A stretch of DNA of 64,000 nt from Tigriopus japonicus (taxonomy: Eukaryota > Arthropoda > Copepoda > Harpacticoida > Harpacticidae), in NCBI GenBank assembly GCA_010645155.1, contig CM021315.1:7981126-8045125 (forward strand), given 5' to 3'. A program made the translations under genes and the position numbers. Of this stretch, positions 10,901-25,900 are shown one piece after another (position 1 is the first letter of the stretch; the number at the start of each line of letters is the position of its first letter). Under the pieces are notes generated by a model that saw only the letters and a program-made list of their open reading frames with translations, did no database searches and had not been told where the DNA came from.

Positions 10901-13900
10901 GTTATATTTCTAGAAAAAAATTCCCTTCTGCATCGTCAAATAAGACATAATGAGAATAAACAAGAATCTTGAGCTCTAAATCCAAACTGTTCAGACCAGA
11001 ACCGTCTTCATGTTGGCCTATCACTAAATTGAGCCCATCTCTTGCCTATGGTCAATGAGGAAAGTTAAGTAAACATCAGCTGGACCTGTTTGTTTACCCC
11101 TTAGCTCGGTCGTGGCCTCTGGTGACTCATTGCTTCATTAAAATTCTGCGATCGTATCTTCTTCTCGATCGTTTGTCGCGGAGCAACTGACCGTTCGAAA
11201 TTTTTGATCGAGCGCAGATTAGAAAACAACAGATGCACCACAAAAGGGCGGCGCAAGACTCAGGGGCACATAATCTGCAACCTTTTTCTCACTTGTCTTC
11301 TCCCATTGATGGCCAATCAGGGTTCACAAAATTGGGAACTAACATTTAGACCATGGCGACCACTCTCGCAGAGATGTCTAGAGAGAGGCCATTGTCGTCA
11401 TTTGGTCTGCCTTGTTTACAGTTGAAAATGGCAAGAAGTTGCGTGAACAGGCAAATATTTCCGAAGAATATCCTAAAAAGCTTGCCCAAACAAATGGAAG
11501 ATCATAGTACAAACAAATGCACCCAAGACATATTTTCAATGCCAACTCCTGTACAAGTGCAAATTAATGCTTGCAAATTGATGTTCGTCAACATTGAACA
11601 CTTCAGTAAAATTTGGGAGAAGCAAAGCGAAGACAGGAAAAGCTGAGAACTACGAGTTTTTCAAAAAATTGCCTTCTACGAATACGTTTGTTTGGGCAAG
11701 TTTCAACTAGTCTCTGATGATTAACGGCCCTTGCTGCCAACAATGAAATTTGACGACCGGCCTGCTCTTGTATCTCCTTTCTGGGAACTCTGGGAACCCC
11801 CTCAATATCCAATAATTTCGTGAATTTATGTTTTATTCATTTTTCCTTTATCACCCTGTGTAACTCATAGATATGAATAGATGTGAGATACTCAGTTTTT
11901 TGCCGGACAATAGCTGAAAAAAGGGTTGCATAAATCAGTCCAAATTCCCAGGAACATTGAAGTGCTATGCAGGGTTGGTTCAAACAACACCCTGTCATTG
12001 TTTCTGGCCAAACAATAAGATAAGTTTTGTTGCATCTGAAACTGTTGTTTTGAATTTGTTACCCTCAATTTGTTATACAGAATACATAAGATGTGAACAT
12101 CCACTGATGTAATTTGAGACAGGGCTAGCCAAATTGCCCATGATTTTCATGGTCAACCCTTTTTTCAAAGATTGGAGTGAACCAACCCTGAGAGTGTGTC
12201 CAATTTGACTTTGACCAGAAACAAGTTTACTCCCAGTGACAAGGCTTGGGTAAAGAGAGCTTGTTGATTGTTTATTGAAACAAGACAGTCCAGTTCAACT
12301 TCAAAAGTGGCCTACAAAATGATAAGCGGGACTGGCCCAGTATGTCGTATCTATTAATATCTGTGGTTTAACTATGCAATCGCCGATTCCAAGTGCAAAT
12401 CATCGATTTTTGATTGCCCTCTGGCTCGCATCTCTCTTTGTTCTCAGCTTTAAGTATCATCTTCGTCAGGGCTTCAAGAGCACCGTGATCCTTTGATTTT
12501 CAACCGTGTTCGCAGGCGAGAAAGTATGAATAAGTCGAAAACGTCAATGTGACGTCATGTCTGACAGCTAGGAATAGTCCTTAAAGACTCTCATCGATAG
12601 ATTGAAGGAGGGAGTGAAGTTGTAAGTCAAGTGTTCCAAATGATTGAGCTTATGCAAAATGGAAAGAGACGACGATTATGAAGGCCTCAAATGTTCGAAT
12701 CTTTGCATTCGGTTTTTACGGTTGTCACACATGTGACGTCATAACGCTTGTGCTTTTGATTAAACATTTATGTTTTGAATAAACACGGTCTATGAAATGA
12801 ATAATCGGTTCATTTCAATCATGACGTGGTTAAACATTTACAGGGGAAATGCGATTGGTTTTGAAGAGCTATTTTTGGACTTACGTAAGTAGGCTAGATG
12901 GTTGTCAAAGGTTGACACTTGATACAGGGAAGAACGCATAATTTAAGAAGGGGGCAATGAGAACGCATCAAACATGGAAACAGTCGCGCGGAGTGACAAC
13001 CTAAACTCAGTAATTAATTATTTTCCTTCTAAACACAACCTACTCGTAACTCGAAATGATTTTGCAAAGATGATTTGCATAAGGTTACGGAGGAGATGTG
13101 GTGTTGTGGTTGGCGCAGTTTACTATAGTGAGGGAGGTCCCAGGTTCGATTCTCCTCCCCGACCTCTCTCCGGGAAATTTTTAGACGCTATTCCACACCC
13201 AGAGACGGAGAACCAGTCTGATACCGGACAAGAGATAGCCTATCGGAAAGACTGGATGATGTGATGGCTGGCTTCGCTGGCCGGGCGAGGATCAAACCTC
13301 CCACCCTAGCACTGTCTAGCACCCACAATCCAAAAAAAAGCATTACAAAGAAAAGATTGAAAATGTTTGAGTTTCCACTTTTTACGAGCTTCCCCTTACC
13401 ATTGATATGTGTCAGCTTGGTCATAGACCATGGTATTACTTACAAGACCGAGATGGTAGCTTCAAAACTTATCATCTTTGCTCCATTCTAAAAAATGTGT
13501 TATATATTTCAGGAGCTGTGGTTTATGTAACAAGGAATTTGTCTACCAATTTTCAGCTCAATCGAACAACGGTGCAAGATCTTGCAAGAAGAGGTAGAGC
13601 GAGTTCATATTCCGCCTCGAGCTGGCCTGAACTGCAAAGATTCATAACTTTTAACTCCATCGTTCGATTGAGCTGAAAATTGGGATCGCAATCCAACAGT
13701 AACGAGGTCTATGGCTTAGTGCATAGTACTTGCATCTCTTTCACACTACAGAGCTCGTGTGAAAGAAGCGTCGTCAAAACACTAGCGACTGTGGCTCAAT
13801 CTAAGGATGGCTCAAGCCAGGATTACTTTCAAAATACACACTAGGTCCGATTAGTACAATGGAAATTCAACGAAACAATATATTTGCTGCAAAAACCTCA

Positions 13901-16900
13901 CATTTTAGTACAGTGATCAGACCTAGTGTGTATTTTTGAAATCCGTCCTGAAGTACAGTGGTTCCTGCTCTATCATGAAGCTTTAAAAAAGCCAAACAAA
14001 CCAGGAAGTGCAAGAGAAAAAAAATACAACAAATGGGAGCCTTTGACGGAAAAATATCCATGGAAGAGCTTGAATCCATCTTATTTTGTGATCCTTTCAC
14101 TGGATCAATCTTTGCTGGCATGATCTATGTAATTGATAACAAAATTGACTTTCGTGAAAACTTGAACTTCCTGATTGATCGTGGCGACAACAATGAGAAA
14201 CATTTGAAGCTTTGAAAAAGCCAAACAAATTGACTGTGTCGGCGCTTCTTTTGCATGAGCTTCTTTATTTCACACCATCTATTGGGGAATTTTTTCAGCT
14301 TGGGTTAAAATCCTTCTTGTAAACTTGATCAGGACTTATTTAGCAATTCGTTTAATTCTGTAAACGTTGTTGGAGGATTCCATGCACTGTTTATTCCGCA
14401 CAGAAAGTAAATTGAAGCAAATAATTGGTTATTTTCCCATGATTTTCTGCTTGAGTAGGTTTCGTCAAACGTTTCAAGACAAGAGATTCCTGCGTTGCGT
14501 CTTGTACTTAAATCATCTTTGGCCTTTCCTTGCTCAAACTTTTTCAAACCTTCCGAACTCATTTGAGCCCAACATGCGCCCTACTCTCTATATACTCCTA
14601 TGTTTGAAAAGAAGCTAATAAAAAGCGAACATAATAACTATTTTTTTTCCAACATTCGAGTAAAGAATTTTGATGATCAAATATTCCACTTAATTTTGAT
14701 TTAACCAAAGTTGTTGGGGTTTATCTGGGATCAGTTTGATTGTAATACTTGGCATCTCTTTTGAACAGAACATGGCATTCCAAGTGAGGTCAAATAGGAG
14801 ACTCTAAAAAGCCAAAAAAATGAAGCTCCCATTTAAATTCTAAAATGATAGCATCAAATGGCTTTGTGAAAGAATATTTAGAAGCAAATGTGATCTTCTG
14901 GTTTATATTTATTTGGATCATAATTCGTAGCCGAATAAAGAGCACAACATATTGGTGTTTTTCGATAACTTTTGTCGTCAAAGAGAAATCCTTTGTTCCA
15001 AATAAATGTATCCGAAATCGAAGCGTTGATAGAATATGTATAACTCTAAATGATATTTTACTCAAAATTGTCCATTTTTCCAATACTTTAAGGAAAACAT
15101 GGATTGATGCTGAATTGAAACCTTCTTCGCTTTTCCTACATTTGTCCAAATGCAATTGCAATAACTTATGACGAAACATCAACTTCAAAATACAGTCAGG
15201 AGCAAAAGTATTCGTAACCTCGAAAATTTTATTGATTTTTAAATGATACTCGATTTTTGAAAAATACATTTAAGAACCATTATGCTCCTTAGTTATTCTT
15301 TTATCATTTAAAAGCTATGATACTTTTCTTTTTAAAAATTTACAAGATTTTGGTTAAAAAACTGCTCAGAACATGTTTTAGACCAAGAGCAAAAGTATTT
15401 GTAACATTTTGTCAATAGTTTATTGAATGCCCTTTTTGCTGAATTACACTTAAGAGACGTTTTTTATAATCATTTACAAGATTTTTACATACATCTGAAG
15501 GAATGTTAGCCCATTCTTCATAACAGATTTGCTCCAGTTCGTCAATTGTCTTTGGACGTCTTGCACGGATACGGACTTTTAATTCTCTCCAAAGTTTTTC
15601 AATTGGATTAAGGTCCGGATTCATGGAGGGCCAGTCCAAGACCTTAATCCGATTGTCCTTCAACCATTTCTTGACCAAAATGCTGTTGTGCTTAGGGTCG
15701 TTGTCGTGCTGGAAGACGAACTGTCGACCAAGCCGAAGTTTCCGCGCTGAACTCTGGAGATTCTCAGCCAAGATATCCCGATAGTCTTCTTTTTTTATTG
15801 TCCCATGAATTCTCACGAGGTTACCGGTGCCTTTGGCGGAAAAGGAGCCCCATAACATGATCGATCCTCCACCGTGCTTGACGGTAGGGATGGTGTTTTT
15901 TGGATGAAACGCTTCTCCTTTACGTCGCCAAATCCTTTGAACATCGTTGTGACCAAAAAGCTCAACCTTTGTCTCATCTGACCAAAGAATCCTAGACTAA
16001 AAGTCACTGGTCTTGTCAAGGTACTTCTTGGCAAATTCCAAGCGAGCCTTCAAGTGTCTATCCTTGAGCAAGGGAGTCTTCCGTGGGCGACAAGACTTCA
16101 ATCCTGCTTTGTGAAGTGAGCGAGCAACAGTAAACCTCAAGATGGACAATCCATTTTCACTGAGACTGTTCCGGATGTCCTTGACCATTGTTCGAGGATT
16201 ATTTGTGACCTCTCTGACAATCTTCCTCTCAAGTCTGGCTGACAGTTTCCTTGGACGACCGGATCTTGGGAGGTTCTCAACCGTTCCATTCTTTTGTGCC
16301 TTCTTCACGACGTACTGAATCGTTGAAATCGGGATGTCCAGAAGCTTCGAAATGGCTCTGTAGCCCTTGCCTCCATGATGAAGACTTACTATCTTCAACT
16401 TCAAGTCCTTGTCGAGCTCCTTGACCTTGGTCATGATTGGCTGACTGTGAAGCAAGTGTTCAATTTTGTAAAATTTATAAGATCCAAGAAAGATCTAGAA
16501 AATCTTGGAAAAAAGGAGACTAAATGACTTTTCTCCGGCTTTCCAGAATGTTCTACATCTTTCGATCAATTTTTTCTGATGAAAAATCTGTTTATAAACC
16601 TATTTTGTAAACTTTTTTGCGCGTTATGAATACTTTTGCACGATCTAAAATTTTATTTTTAATAATTAAAAGTTAGTTGGTATTATTCTTAATCGGAAAA
16701 AAATATTACATTCTTACAAACTTCTTAGCATAGTATTTAATTGGATATAAAGGATTTTCTGGTTTTCTCGTCACGTTACAAATACTTTTGCTCCTGACTG
16801 TATGAAGAAATAATCTACGTTTACCTCGGAAATTTTATAGCATTCTTTCAATACGAACCATGTAAAATCAATCAGAAACAAAATTCAAGAAGCTTCTTGA

Positions 16901-19900
16901 AGTTTTAAACTAAAAAATGGATTCAAAGATAACTTTCTTTGGTCAAGGGTCCAATTTTCTTCAACAGAAGTTTGATTGATTTTTATTTCTACGTCAAAAT
17001 TATAAGCAGGACCATTCGTTTCTCCCATTGACCTATTTTTTAACGTTTCCTCTTGAAAATAGTCTGAACTCTGAAAGACGAGCTTTTTCTTTTTGGAAAA
17101 CGGGACTGTTTTGTCATCTGGGCAAAAGCCATGTATGTGTGTATTGAAACTAGTCCCACTAATACCGACTTGTTCGAGAAACTCGATAGTGTGTCTTTTA
17201 ATGGGGGCGGAGATTGGTGGGCCTTGACTGTAAATGGGTCTAATTTCCCGAAAACTTAAGCTCTCGCTCTATCATGACGCGGCAGATGTGGTTCCATTGT
17301 TCCATAACAACTTGTCCCATTTTGTCACATTCATTCAGCCATGAGTAATGCAAAATGGTGATTGATGGGCAATACGAAAAATTAACTTTACTCCATAAAC
17401 ATGAATATGGCACTTTATCTTCCGAAACTCTGAAAGTCGTAATGAGACAAAAAAGCTATAACGTTTGAAATAGGATCTGAATGTAGACATGCACCCCTGA
17501 TGTAATTGTCAAAAGGTTCCTGATTTATTCAACTTTGACTTCAAGATACTGCGCTCTTGTTTGGGAAGAGATGTGAGGTCATTGCTGGATTGGATGCATG
17601 TTCATCTATCATGGAACAACCTATCGGAAAATGATAGGATTTAAGAGCTCCTTCCTTCCCTACTTTAGATCCCATGAAAGATTTACATGAGAAACGGATT
17701 GAACCTGTGAACATAGAGCTGTGCCTTTCTTCAAGGCTAAGACGATCTATTCCTCTCTTGTCGAAAACATTGGAACAGAAATGATTCATTTCATGGCATG
17801 ACACCACTTCAGAAATACAAACCCCGAACATTGTTCATGCATTAGTTATCAGTGGAACATACGCGTTTACTGCTTGGTTTTGCTTTACTATTTTGCTTCT
17901 CCTTGAAGTGAGAGTATGTAATGTATGTATGTAAGCCTTCATGGCTGCCGGTTTGGACAAGCGGAATGGTAGATATACCTGTATTTGAACTGAGAACGCA
18001 ACTAATCGCGATAAAGAGCTTTATTAAAAAAGAAACGAAGGTTGAAACAGATAACGTGGAATAGGAGATTTTAAAAGCATGATATAAGTTAAAAGTCTTT
18101 AAAAGGAATGATATGCACACGAAAGTTCAACAAGCTGGGCTTCGAAAGTCTTGGATATATTTGTCGGATTTGAACACATATGAAAGTTCCCACAGTAAGA
18201 ATGTTGAGTTTTTGAAAGTTTCCTAAAGCTGGATTTTGAAAATGAGTTCTGAATTAAAATTCAAAACCTGTCAAAAAGTATCTAAGTTTCTTAATCATAG
18301 AACAGAACTTGGATAATGTAAAGGACCTAGCGTTTAATTTTGATTATTATTCTTATAATTAGCTCTTAAACCTCCTGGATTGTATTGCTACCGACTGTTA
18401 ATAAATTTGACCAGGAGAACCAATTGTCTAACATACCGTTTTTGTCGTGAATGAAATAGCTACCTATAAAACTAGGCAAAAGATCTGCTTTTTTGCATGT
18501 TGATGCATGGTTGAAGTATCAATTGACTTCAACCATTTCGGGTCTTTCATACGCTCTCAGGCTTCTAAAATGACGCTGAAGAACTGTTAGCTCTTACGTA
18601 CGTTGGGGACGTTGAACCAAAAATTCAGATAAAAATAATGCCCTAACGATCTTAAATTATACTTGAATTAATAATGGAAGCGTGCTTACAGTGCGCCATG
18701 GCACAGTCAAAACATGCCAGCTTTAAGTGCAAATAATTGCCATACCACCATTATAGATTTCTTTAGTCGGAATATTGAATGTTTTTGAATGGCAGAGGAG
18801 TATCTTCTTGTCTGGCTCCTGCCAAGCCATAATGGTAATTGTAGGCTCTTTCAGACCGGGGCTTTCGCCAGGTGGCAGGTCCGAGTTTGGCACCAAACGG
18901 CTAGATATGTGAGGATCTCCCGTTCCATGTTCCGTAAGCGCTGAGATGAAGACGATGAGGTCGGGAGGGCCTTCAGTTCCTTCGAGTTCCAAACGGACCG
19001 AGCGAAAGCTAGAAATTCGAGAGGAACACAGAGGGACGAATTGGAAGCGGATTCAAATGTCCCGGCACAGTGAAACAGTGTTGCCATGTTGTTTCTATGG
19101 AGTTTAATATTTCGAATATCCGGTTAATTCCATGGGTTGAGAAGGATTATAGGCACCCTGGTTGAACTAGGCATTGCTTTAGATAAACATTGAATCTCTA
19201 CGTCAGGTTTGCAACTGTTGAAGAGTGATTGAGGGTGGTTCCCCAATGGCATCCCTGAGAATTATCCTTTCTTTGTGGACCCAGAGAACTCGCTTCAGTG
19301 CTTGACATGTCCAATGTAAGACAGGCTTATTACCAGTGTCAGAGACTGTTCCTCAGTGCTCTCTGTCAATTTTACAGAAGTGCCATAGAGAAACTAAATA
19401 ATCATGTAAGCCTCAAGAGCATTTCAGAGTTATGCTCAGCTATATCAAGAAGCTTGTGTTAGTGAAGTGCCGCCCAAGTGTTTCCGATTTGTTCCAATCT
19501 TGAAAGTGAGGTTACGCTTCAATTGAGCTTGACATTGCAATTACTCCGCTATGATGTTTAATAATGTGAAAGTAGTCTACGTAAAACTGCATTTGGCCAA
19601 TACTTCTCCAAAGAAACATAATTAACCTTGACCTACTTATCCGAGTTCCTCGTTTTTCTGACAAATCAAATAATGAGTTCCACGTGAAAGTGGCCAAAAG
19701 CGCAATCACTGCAATTCCCTTGAGATACTGGCCTCGAAAAAAAATTACTTGAGGAAACCCAATGTAACGCATTTCCTCCTATGTCACCAAAGTGGCATTA
19801 TAAGTGGAAAAAGGAGGAAACTTTCATCTCAATGATTCGTTTCGATTGAGAAACATGGAAAAATGAGACCGGGTGGTGTCCAAACGTCCAAATGTGTTTC

Positions 19901-22900
19901 CTCTTCAAGGCCAACAAGCGTCACAAATAATAAAACCTTATACGCCCTTCTAGGCTCGCTTTACTTTATCCAAAAGCAATAAGAATAGATTGCAGGGGCG
20001 TGTCCTTTGATTGCCATGGTACTGTGCAAACGTGCAAAGACGTTAGCACAAACACCTTTTGGGTTCATTGTTGATTTAAGGCCGACCTTTTATTCAAATC
20101 ATTCTTCTGATCAAGGCGTTACCCTGAAAGAACAACAACAAATAAAAGACGTCATAGGTAGAAAGACACGTGGGTAAGTCCTTTACTAACAGGCTTATTC
20201 GACAGAAAATTCGTCGCTACGACGTTGTGGCCCATTTGCCGCCCGTTTTCGCCCATATGGCTTTCCAAAGTGAACCATGGGACCATTTCTCCAATGTATT
20301 ACAGTACACGAAGATTTAAGATTGTATTTTATGTCCAATCTTGATCGTCCATGTACAGTGAAGCCCTTGTGTGCTTCCAGAAATCTGGACTTAAGATGGC
20401 CTGATCTTCCTGCAGGTGGCAAATTGCATTGGGGAAGTCGGGAGGGTCTCCTTTTCTTCGTTCCTTTGTCCCTGGTTTCTCCAGGGAACACTGAAGGAAT
20501 AGAAGATCTTTCCAATACGATAAGGAACGAACCAATCATTGTGCCACTAGCCAAGGATAAAATGATGGCATTTCATGGTTATGCTAATGTGAGTGTTGAG
20601 AGCTTTAGAACATGTAGGAAACTGAAAGTCTAGTTTCGTTTAAGTTTAACAGGTAGGCGTGGCAAACGTGAAAAACTTTTTATATTGCTCCACTTTCATT
20701 TTGACTTATGAATAGAACGTACGTAGACTGCAAGATGCGAAACATTTAGAGTTGCTGAGGTAGGTGAAGGGGAGCAGAGGCGAAATTAAGTTATTCTTTG
20801 ACTTGTCTCGAGGAAAGTTTTGGCTACTGTCCACAGAGATTCTGGAAAAGAAAAGGAAACTACAATGGGGACTTCATAGTTGATCTGTTTGATCCTTTTT
20901 GTAGACCTAAGACTTCTAGACACACTCAGAACCTGTGATGTTTGTTCCACTGAGGGTCAAGGTTTCGAGGACCTCCTCTCACGCCTTTGTCTTTGCTGAT
21001 CTTTTGTTTCTCGATATTTGTCATCGTTTCGTTCCTTTGGAATCAATCATAGATGTGTCCTTACTGTTATTTACGTTGTGTTAGAAACTTTCCTTAACGG
21101 TCGACTACTTACTATCGTCAATCTTAAATCGCCAATGGTTATCATTATTATTCGGTTATTATTAACGTGTTATTTCAGTAAATTATTGTACTGTCGCTTT
21201 TGTCAAGTTCATTTTGGAAGAAACCTTCAATCGTCTCATTTTTTGTTTTCTTTTTCGAAAATTCAAGAATGAGGCAACCGCGTTTGAAAAAGGTTAGGTC
21301 AGTTTCCGGGCTTCAGTTTCTTGCTAGATGACTGAGCGGAAATTGAGTTTTCATCTTGGTCGGACGAGGCTTTGCTTTGTAACATTGAAGACTAGAGAAT
21401 CCGTGTAAGACAGGGCATTCATTTCAAAAAGATAATGCCTTTCCGGGGTCCGTTTAGGAACAACAGCTTGTGGGACAGGCTCTCACCTAAATACTCTCCA
21501 GAGGTGTTCTGTATCAATATTTACTGCAGGAATAAACTCTTCCTTGTCTTGGATCGAGCCAAGACAGCGTCTAGGCATATGAACAAAAACAATTCCCTTG
21601 CCTAACCTCACTTTCATGAAGACGAACATTCGAACACTGACTTTTTAAAGGATAATGCCAAAGGTCAATGTGTTTGACAACTGTGGTGACCTCTGGCGGT
21701 GAAAAGTCAGGAACCACGAAGAACAACTCTGCCTCTTTTCTTGAGAGACAGGGTGACCACAATCTTCTGCCTCAAAGTGGTTTTGTTGCACGAGAACGTA
21801 AAAAGCCTGTCTTCTCTAATATTGCCATCATCATCATTGGATATTTTCACATCAAAATGATCCACGGAGACCCTTGGTATAAGTGAGTATTTACTCATTG
21901 ATTGATAAATGCCCTCAAAATTAAGAGAAGTATGCAAAGTTGCCCACATGCACAGGTTGGGATTGAACATATACAGTAATTATTTCATTTTCCTGTAGGC
22001 CAATCAAAGAAAATGATGCGGAAACCATAGCTGATATTTTCGTGGCTTATCAGCTTCATTGCTTAGCTGCTTGTACCTATGAACAAACATATTGGGTTTC
22101 ATGTTGATTGAAATTCAAGCATTGATTGGCACGGGGAAAAGTGGTTAAATCACAAAAGCCACGATAAGCTTTTACTTAATAATACTTGCAATATCATCAT
22201 GGTTAATATTGCCCTTCCTTGTGTAGAAAGGGCAAAGTCAAGTAGACTAGACTTTGCAATGATCAGACAAAAGAAACTAGATTAGAGCAAGTAATTGGGC
22301 TTTGAAATTCACCTTGACCTTTTTTGAGATTGGAGATGCACTGATATATTTCTCTGTCCATTCAATTTTTTTTTTTTGGTTGAAACTGAACAAGACATAT
22401 AAAAAAGGTTTTTCCGTCACCATCCAAACTGGTTGGAGTGCCCATGATCCTCATTCTTGGTTGCTTCTTGGACAGTATTTGGTTATTTTTCATTTGTTAT
22501 GTACGCCAATGTGCCAGGACACTTTATGCTACCTATCCAATGCTTAACTTTGATTTATGACGCCTTGGATATCTTATTTCATCTTCTCTCCTTAATAGAT
22601 GGGCGTCTAAGGAGTTATCAAAAAGAGAAATCAATGTCAAAATAAAAGATATCAAAGAATCCGTGTATAGTAGTAAACGTAAGAGAAAAAATGGGCCTCT
22701 GAGTTAAATTAACCTAACCTTGGTTCAAAGTAATCCTAACTGTAAATTTCTGAAGTGCAAGATGGAGGTTCTAAGTTTGATTGCTAGATGGCTTCTCTTC
22801 ACTCATTTAATTTACGAGCATTATATACAGGTACCATTGTAAGACATCAATTTAAGGTATACTTAAGGAAGCGTTCTTAAAATCTGTGGACTAATAAAAC

Positions 22901-25900
22901 CGCGATCTTGCACTTCTTTATTTCAAAACAACTTGAAGAATATGTTTATTTATTTGTTAACTTTGTATTTGGAGACAACGCCGATTCGTCAAAAGTAAAT
23001 ACTGGAAGGGTTGACGAATAAAACAATCAAATTAGACGGAAAAAGACGAATAAAGTTTCCAGATTGGACAAAAAAGACAAATAAAGTGCCCGATGAAACG
23101 AAAAAAGGGCGAAACAAATCGTTGTAAAAGCGTTGGAAAAGAAGAATTTGGCTGAAATAATGAAGAAGAGATTATTCAAAGTGTCCACAAAATTAGGCAG
23201 AATATCTTTCCCTCATGACTGGGGAAAAACTGGTTGCTCAACCAAAAAACAGCAAAATTTATAAGATTCTCAGATTGTAATGTCTGATGGACCAGTAATA
23301 GTCGGTAGCGCATAGAACTTAATGACCCATATGTGCAGAATAATATCCCTGTTTAGGTAACGTTCACACTAACAACCTGATGTAGCCCATGCATGTTACA
23401 TAATGATTTTGCAAAAAATAACTGTTTTAAGATAAAAGAAAATTTCCTGACAAATTGATTTACACTGCCAAGTAGCTTTACAAATTATTGTACTAGTGTG
23501 GATCAAAGTTTGTGCAAAAATTTAACTGACAATCATTCTTTTGGGCAAATATTGCCGGTTTTTTTAAAAATAATTTTATCAGATCTACAAGATATGGTCA
23601 AAAATGATGAAATCCATGCAAAATTCGAATTTTTTGATTGATTAGTCGAAAAAAGACAAATAGAATTGCCCAATTAGACGAAAAAAGACGAAAAAAGCAA
23701 TCTAGAAGAATATGTTTTTGGCGCCAAATTAAGGTAAATATGACGAATAAAGGAGGAAAAAGGCGAATAACTTTATTTGTCTGAAGATCCTGTCCCTTTT
23801 CTTAAGCATCCATGTAACCCAAATTTTGCTTCAAAATACTTTTACCTCTGATGTAAAGAAATTGGGTTGTGCTTTGCCAAAAAAGTTTTTTGCTCACCCA
23901 AGTATCAACTAAGTATTTTAGAGGTACGATGTTCCTTGTTCTTTGCAACGGAATGTGGGGTTGACATGAAGAAGCCTTCGATTAATTCTAAGGTTGAATT
24001 ATATTCATAAAAGCTACAAGACAATGCCAATTCTGATTGCAATGACAAAAATTGCAAGTGTTTTCCCAGCCTCTTATTTTTGTCGGTTTCTAAATTCGAG
24101 GGCTTGGACACGTTTTCACTAAATAAAAGATATCTGTCTCAGTTGAGTAAAACTATTTAAATGAATAATCTGAACATGTTGAAGTGCTTTTTTTAATCAG
24201 TATTATTTATTACATCATATGCACAAATTGTTAATAGAGTTAACTTTTAACCTTAATAATGTGACACAAATTTGTGCCCAACCCTGCACTCAGTAAAAAT
24301 ATTTGAACAGTGAAAGGTTTCGAACTTGGATTTTCAATTCATCTCTATTTGGAAAAAATAAACTCCATCCAAGTAACTACGTCGACTCCTTTTTTCATAA
24401 TCACACCATAAAAGTTTTTGGGACTTCAAGTTTAACCAACCCTGAAGTATTTGTTGCCTTTATTTTTCGATTGAGTTTTTGATGGCCAACTTGCTTAGAT
24501 GTCTAAATAAGGACTCTTCAGGATATTGAACATTAAAAGATCATAGCTTCAACTGAAAATCTTTGATGTAAGCAAAAAGGAGGAAAATTGTCAAGAGGAG
24601 ACGATGTTTTTGTTTTTATGAAAAAATAATATTTGGAAGTATCAACAGAACCCCATTTACGATTGCTTTAAAAGACATTTGAGGCTAACTACAAAATAAA
24701 TTCACACTTCAACCTGCTCACTGCTGAAATATTTTCCAAGTTTTGGAGCCATAATGAGTATAACTTTCAAAGCTATACCCAAAGTACGTAGAAACCTTTC
24801 GATGGGAAACCCTAATTGGACACGGAGATAAATAGTTCAATCCATTCCGCTGAAAAGTCCCCCAAATCTCTTGGGAACGTCAAGCCAAAGGGAACGAATC
24901 TGACACTGCAGTGGGCTCTCTATGGCCTATTTGCTTCGAATAACTCTTCGCAAACTTGATGAATCAAAATCAGCTCACAAATTTAGACAAAGTAAGTCAA
25001 TTTTCTTGGGGACATGCTAAAAGTTTTTGTCATCGTGATGCATCTCTGTAAACATAATCGAATGTCTCGTTAGTATCTTTGGTTTCCAGGATGGTTGAGA
25101 GCTTTAGCCAGTTTATGTATGGTTTTTGTTAGGCGGCTTTGTTGATTTTGCCTCAGTTTGGGTTCTAAATTATCTGTTTTGAAGGCGTTTCCATGGAAAC
25201 GTGTTTCCTTTTAACGACGTGATTTGAGAGATCTGTCATCATCATCAGTCAAAATACTGTATTTGCCCGCAAATCTTAACTGCACTTCAAACTTCAAATG
25301 GAGTGCCATCTTTTCTGTTAATGAGGTTCAGCTTTTTTGCCCAATCCTCTAAGTTTTCTTAATTAGGAGCATTTTGAAAAATGATGTGCTAGCTAAGAGA
25401 AATGACAGTCCCCCTTTCTTTCTTTCTTTCTTTACCCTGAACAACATACCACCGTGTCTAATTCCGGCTCAATCCAATTACCTGTATTTCTGGGAACACG
25501 GCATGGAACTTTTTGGCGCATAAGTCATTGTCTCGTGAGCCATGAATTAAAGAATGATTCTCTAGCCAATTTCCCCGTCCGTCGTTCAATATTAATGTCC
25601 TGAAGAGATGAGTGACATTAAACCCAGGCAGTCACGGATAAATCAGCTTCTTAAAGGCCTTGAGAACACGTTATTGATCTTCAGAAATTGGAACATTTTC
25701 CATCATGAACCAGAGTAACGGCGGGATCATTGGGAAATGCGCAGTTCTGTTGGCTCATCTCACAAAGTGAACTGTAAGTCATGCCGTCCGAGCCACAAAT
25801 TGGATGCATTCCGAAGGGACACAAACGATTGCAATCTGGAACGGGAAACCAAATTTCTTGGCATTGAATTTAAGATGAAGGATGCCACAACAAGGCCCCT

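Noticed and set aside
14033..14215. Frame with '[14 protein letters not shown]', resembling an EF-hand loop end
   Set aside because: The rest of the loop is missing, there is no second EF hand, and the frame is short and partly repetitive.
20277..20588. Open frame of about 104 codons ending at a GTGAGT donor on the + strand
   Set aside because: No domain is recognised, the opposite strand is equally open here, and the donor is in phase 0, which does not fit the next KCNQ exon.
24270..24445. CCAACCCTG motifs resembling hAT ends
   Set aside because: Both are in the same orientation, with no inverted partner or target duplication nearby.
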